A stretch of DNA of 32,073 nucleotides from an uncultured beta proteobacterium (lineage in GTDB: Bacteria; Pseudomonadota; Gammaproteobacteria; Burkholderiales; Burkholderiaceae): contig CAIOIX010000019.1 of the NCBI GenBank assembly GCA_903858445.1, positions 1-32,073 on the forward strand. The letters run 5' to 3'. Of the stretch, positions 31,468-32,073 are shown piece after piece. The notes beneath the pieces are model-generated. The model searched no databases, was not told the origin of the DNA, and worked only from the letters and a program-made list of their open reading frames with translations. How positions within the stretch are numbered: the stretch's first letter is position 1; each line of letters begins with the position of its first letter. The position numbers and the translations under genes were made by a program.

Positions 31468-32073
31468 TTATCGATCCCGCACTTCTATCATCACCTCGTT
31501 ACGCCGCAAGAAGGGCAGAGTCCAAGGTGGATTGTAGCGAGCAAAATTAGGGGAACCTATTGCCTGCAAATTTTTTGACTGGATCCAACCCTCTAGCTCT
31601 AGAGTTTTTTCTTTTTCTTTTTCTTAGTTATAGAATCCAGAAATCGTGATCACCGCTTTTTTAGTAGCTGGAACTTCACGCAATTGCACTTTTTCATCAA
31701 GAGGTTCTGGCAGGCTTGTAATCGTATATTGAGAAGGCATTACAAACGAAACCGTTGAAATACTTTGATTCGATTCAATCCCAACGGGTACTGTCATAGC
31801 AATTGTTGTACTTTTTTCTTCGAAGCCAACCGGAGCAGTCATGGAAATCTTTTCATCAATCTTATTTTTTCCAAAAATATATGCTGCAATTAGTCTAAAT
31901 CCCTGATTAGATGCCTGATCCATATCACCTTGAACCTTAACCTCAGCCAGTATTAAAGGCTCATAAGCCCTTAATTCAAATGGTGGCGTCTTTTCTAATA
32001 CAGTATATTTTGGCTCTTCAGTTGCCATGACGGTACTCGCAAGAAAGAAAGCGATTAGAAATAGAAATGCACG
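31468..32073 (-). pseudogene. SOUL heme-binding-family protein, interrupted by in-frame stop; 5' end outside window
   Basis: The minus strand carries a SOUL-family reading frame that enters from beyond the window. Its 15 codons before the internal ATG 32028 encode AFLFLIAFFLASTVMA, a signal peptide, so the real start lies upstream. The exported domain follows: YTVLEKTPPFELRAYEP, ISMTAPVGFE and IAMTVPVGIE segments and a FVMPSQY region. After ISGFYN a TAA (31626-31624) occurs, yet the same frame continues for 51 codons to TAA 31470-31468 with a clear SOUL C-terminus (YNPPWTLPFLRRNEVMIEV). One nonsense change therefore removes the last quarter. Sequencing error or readthrough are alternatives. 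The family binds heme or tetrapyrroles in some members; function here is unknown. Confidence 0.75.
31606..31623. repeat. Hexanucleotide tandem repeat (TTTTTC)x3 within broken SOUL gene
   Basis: Three perfect copies of TTTTTC (GAAAAA on the coding strand, Glu-Lys repeats) directly follow the in-frame TAA of the SOUL-family gene. The unit is a multiple of three, so copy-number change would not shift the frame. The tract is prone to slippage and to sequencing error, which bears on how the neighbouring stop codon arose. Confidence 0.8.

Overview
The window looks like an ordinary chromosomal stretch of a low-to-moderate GC betaproteobacterium of the Burkholderiales. A Polynucleobacter-like freshwater organism is my best guess. 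The reasons are a Bug-type tripartite tricarboxylate receptor, paired CaiB/BaiF CoA-transferases, a formate dehydrogenase cluster with DUF3305/DUF3306 genes, and an RlmJ and a SOUL protein of betaproteobacterial style. I saw no rRNA, tRNA, CRISPR array, insertion sequence or phage gene. This is inference from recognised protein families; no database search was possible.

Layout. (1) 1-7701 is a catabolic block: a partial PuuD-like membrane protein at the edge, an HMG-CoA-lyase-type enzyme, a Bug solute receptor, a 3-hydroxybutyrate dehydrogenase-like SDR, a YqaA membrane protein, two class III CoA-transferases and an acyl-CoA dehydrogenase. Together these suggest uptake of an organic acid, activation by CoA transfer, dehydrogenation and lyase cleavage to acetyl-CoA-type products; the substrate is not determined. 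(2) 7698-10127 carries a cardiolipin synthase, a translationally coupled endonuclease/exonuclease/phosphatase-family protein and a Bfd-like [2Fe-2S] protein. (3) 10194-11592 holds a tungstate-type ABC permease and ATPase without a neighbouring binding protein. (4) 11593-22268, all on the minus strand, is a respiratory formate dehydrogenase region. Reading in the direction of transcription: Mrp/ApbC Fe-S carrier, DUF3305, DUF3306, a multi-cluster ferredoxin-like protein, a TorD-family chaperone, then after a 115-bp regulatory gap a small TAT protein, the catalytic (Cys-type) subunit, the four-cluster beta subunit, a small lipoprotein, the cytochrome b gamma subunit and a small secreted protein. 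(5) 22434-24968 is a divergent copper pair, a CopZ-like chaperone and the CopA ATPase. (6) 25000-30558 contains a DUF3047 lipoprotein divergent from a four-gene envelope-glycan cassette: GT39-like transferase, flippase-like LPG-synthase-domain protein, GT9 and PAP2. (7) The end has rlmJ and, convergent to it, a SOUL heme-binding-family gene interrupted by an in-frame stop.

How the genes work together. The tungstate/molybdate transporter, TorD chaperone, Fe-S carrier and ferredoxin-like protein sit around the metal- and Fe-S-rich formate dehydrogenase they probably help to build. A perfect FNR-type palindrome lies just upstream of the structural genes. A hairpin with a cUACGg loop inside the 3' end of the convergent ATPase gene probably ends the formate dehydrogenase transcript.

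The most useful anomalies are the broken SOUL gene, the FNR-type box placed too close to the start codon for simple class II activation, the binding-protein-less tungstate transporter, several uncharacterised formate dehydrogenase accessory genes, and a decayed ORF next to yqaA. I found no clearly new defence or mobile system here.
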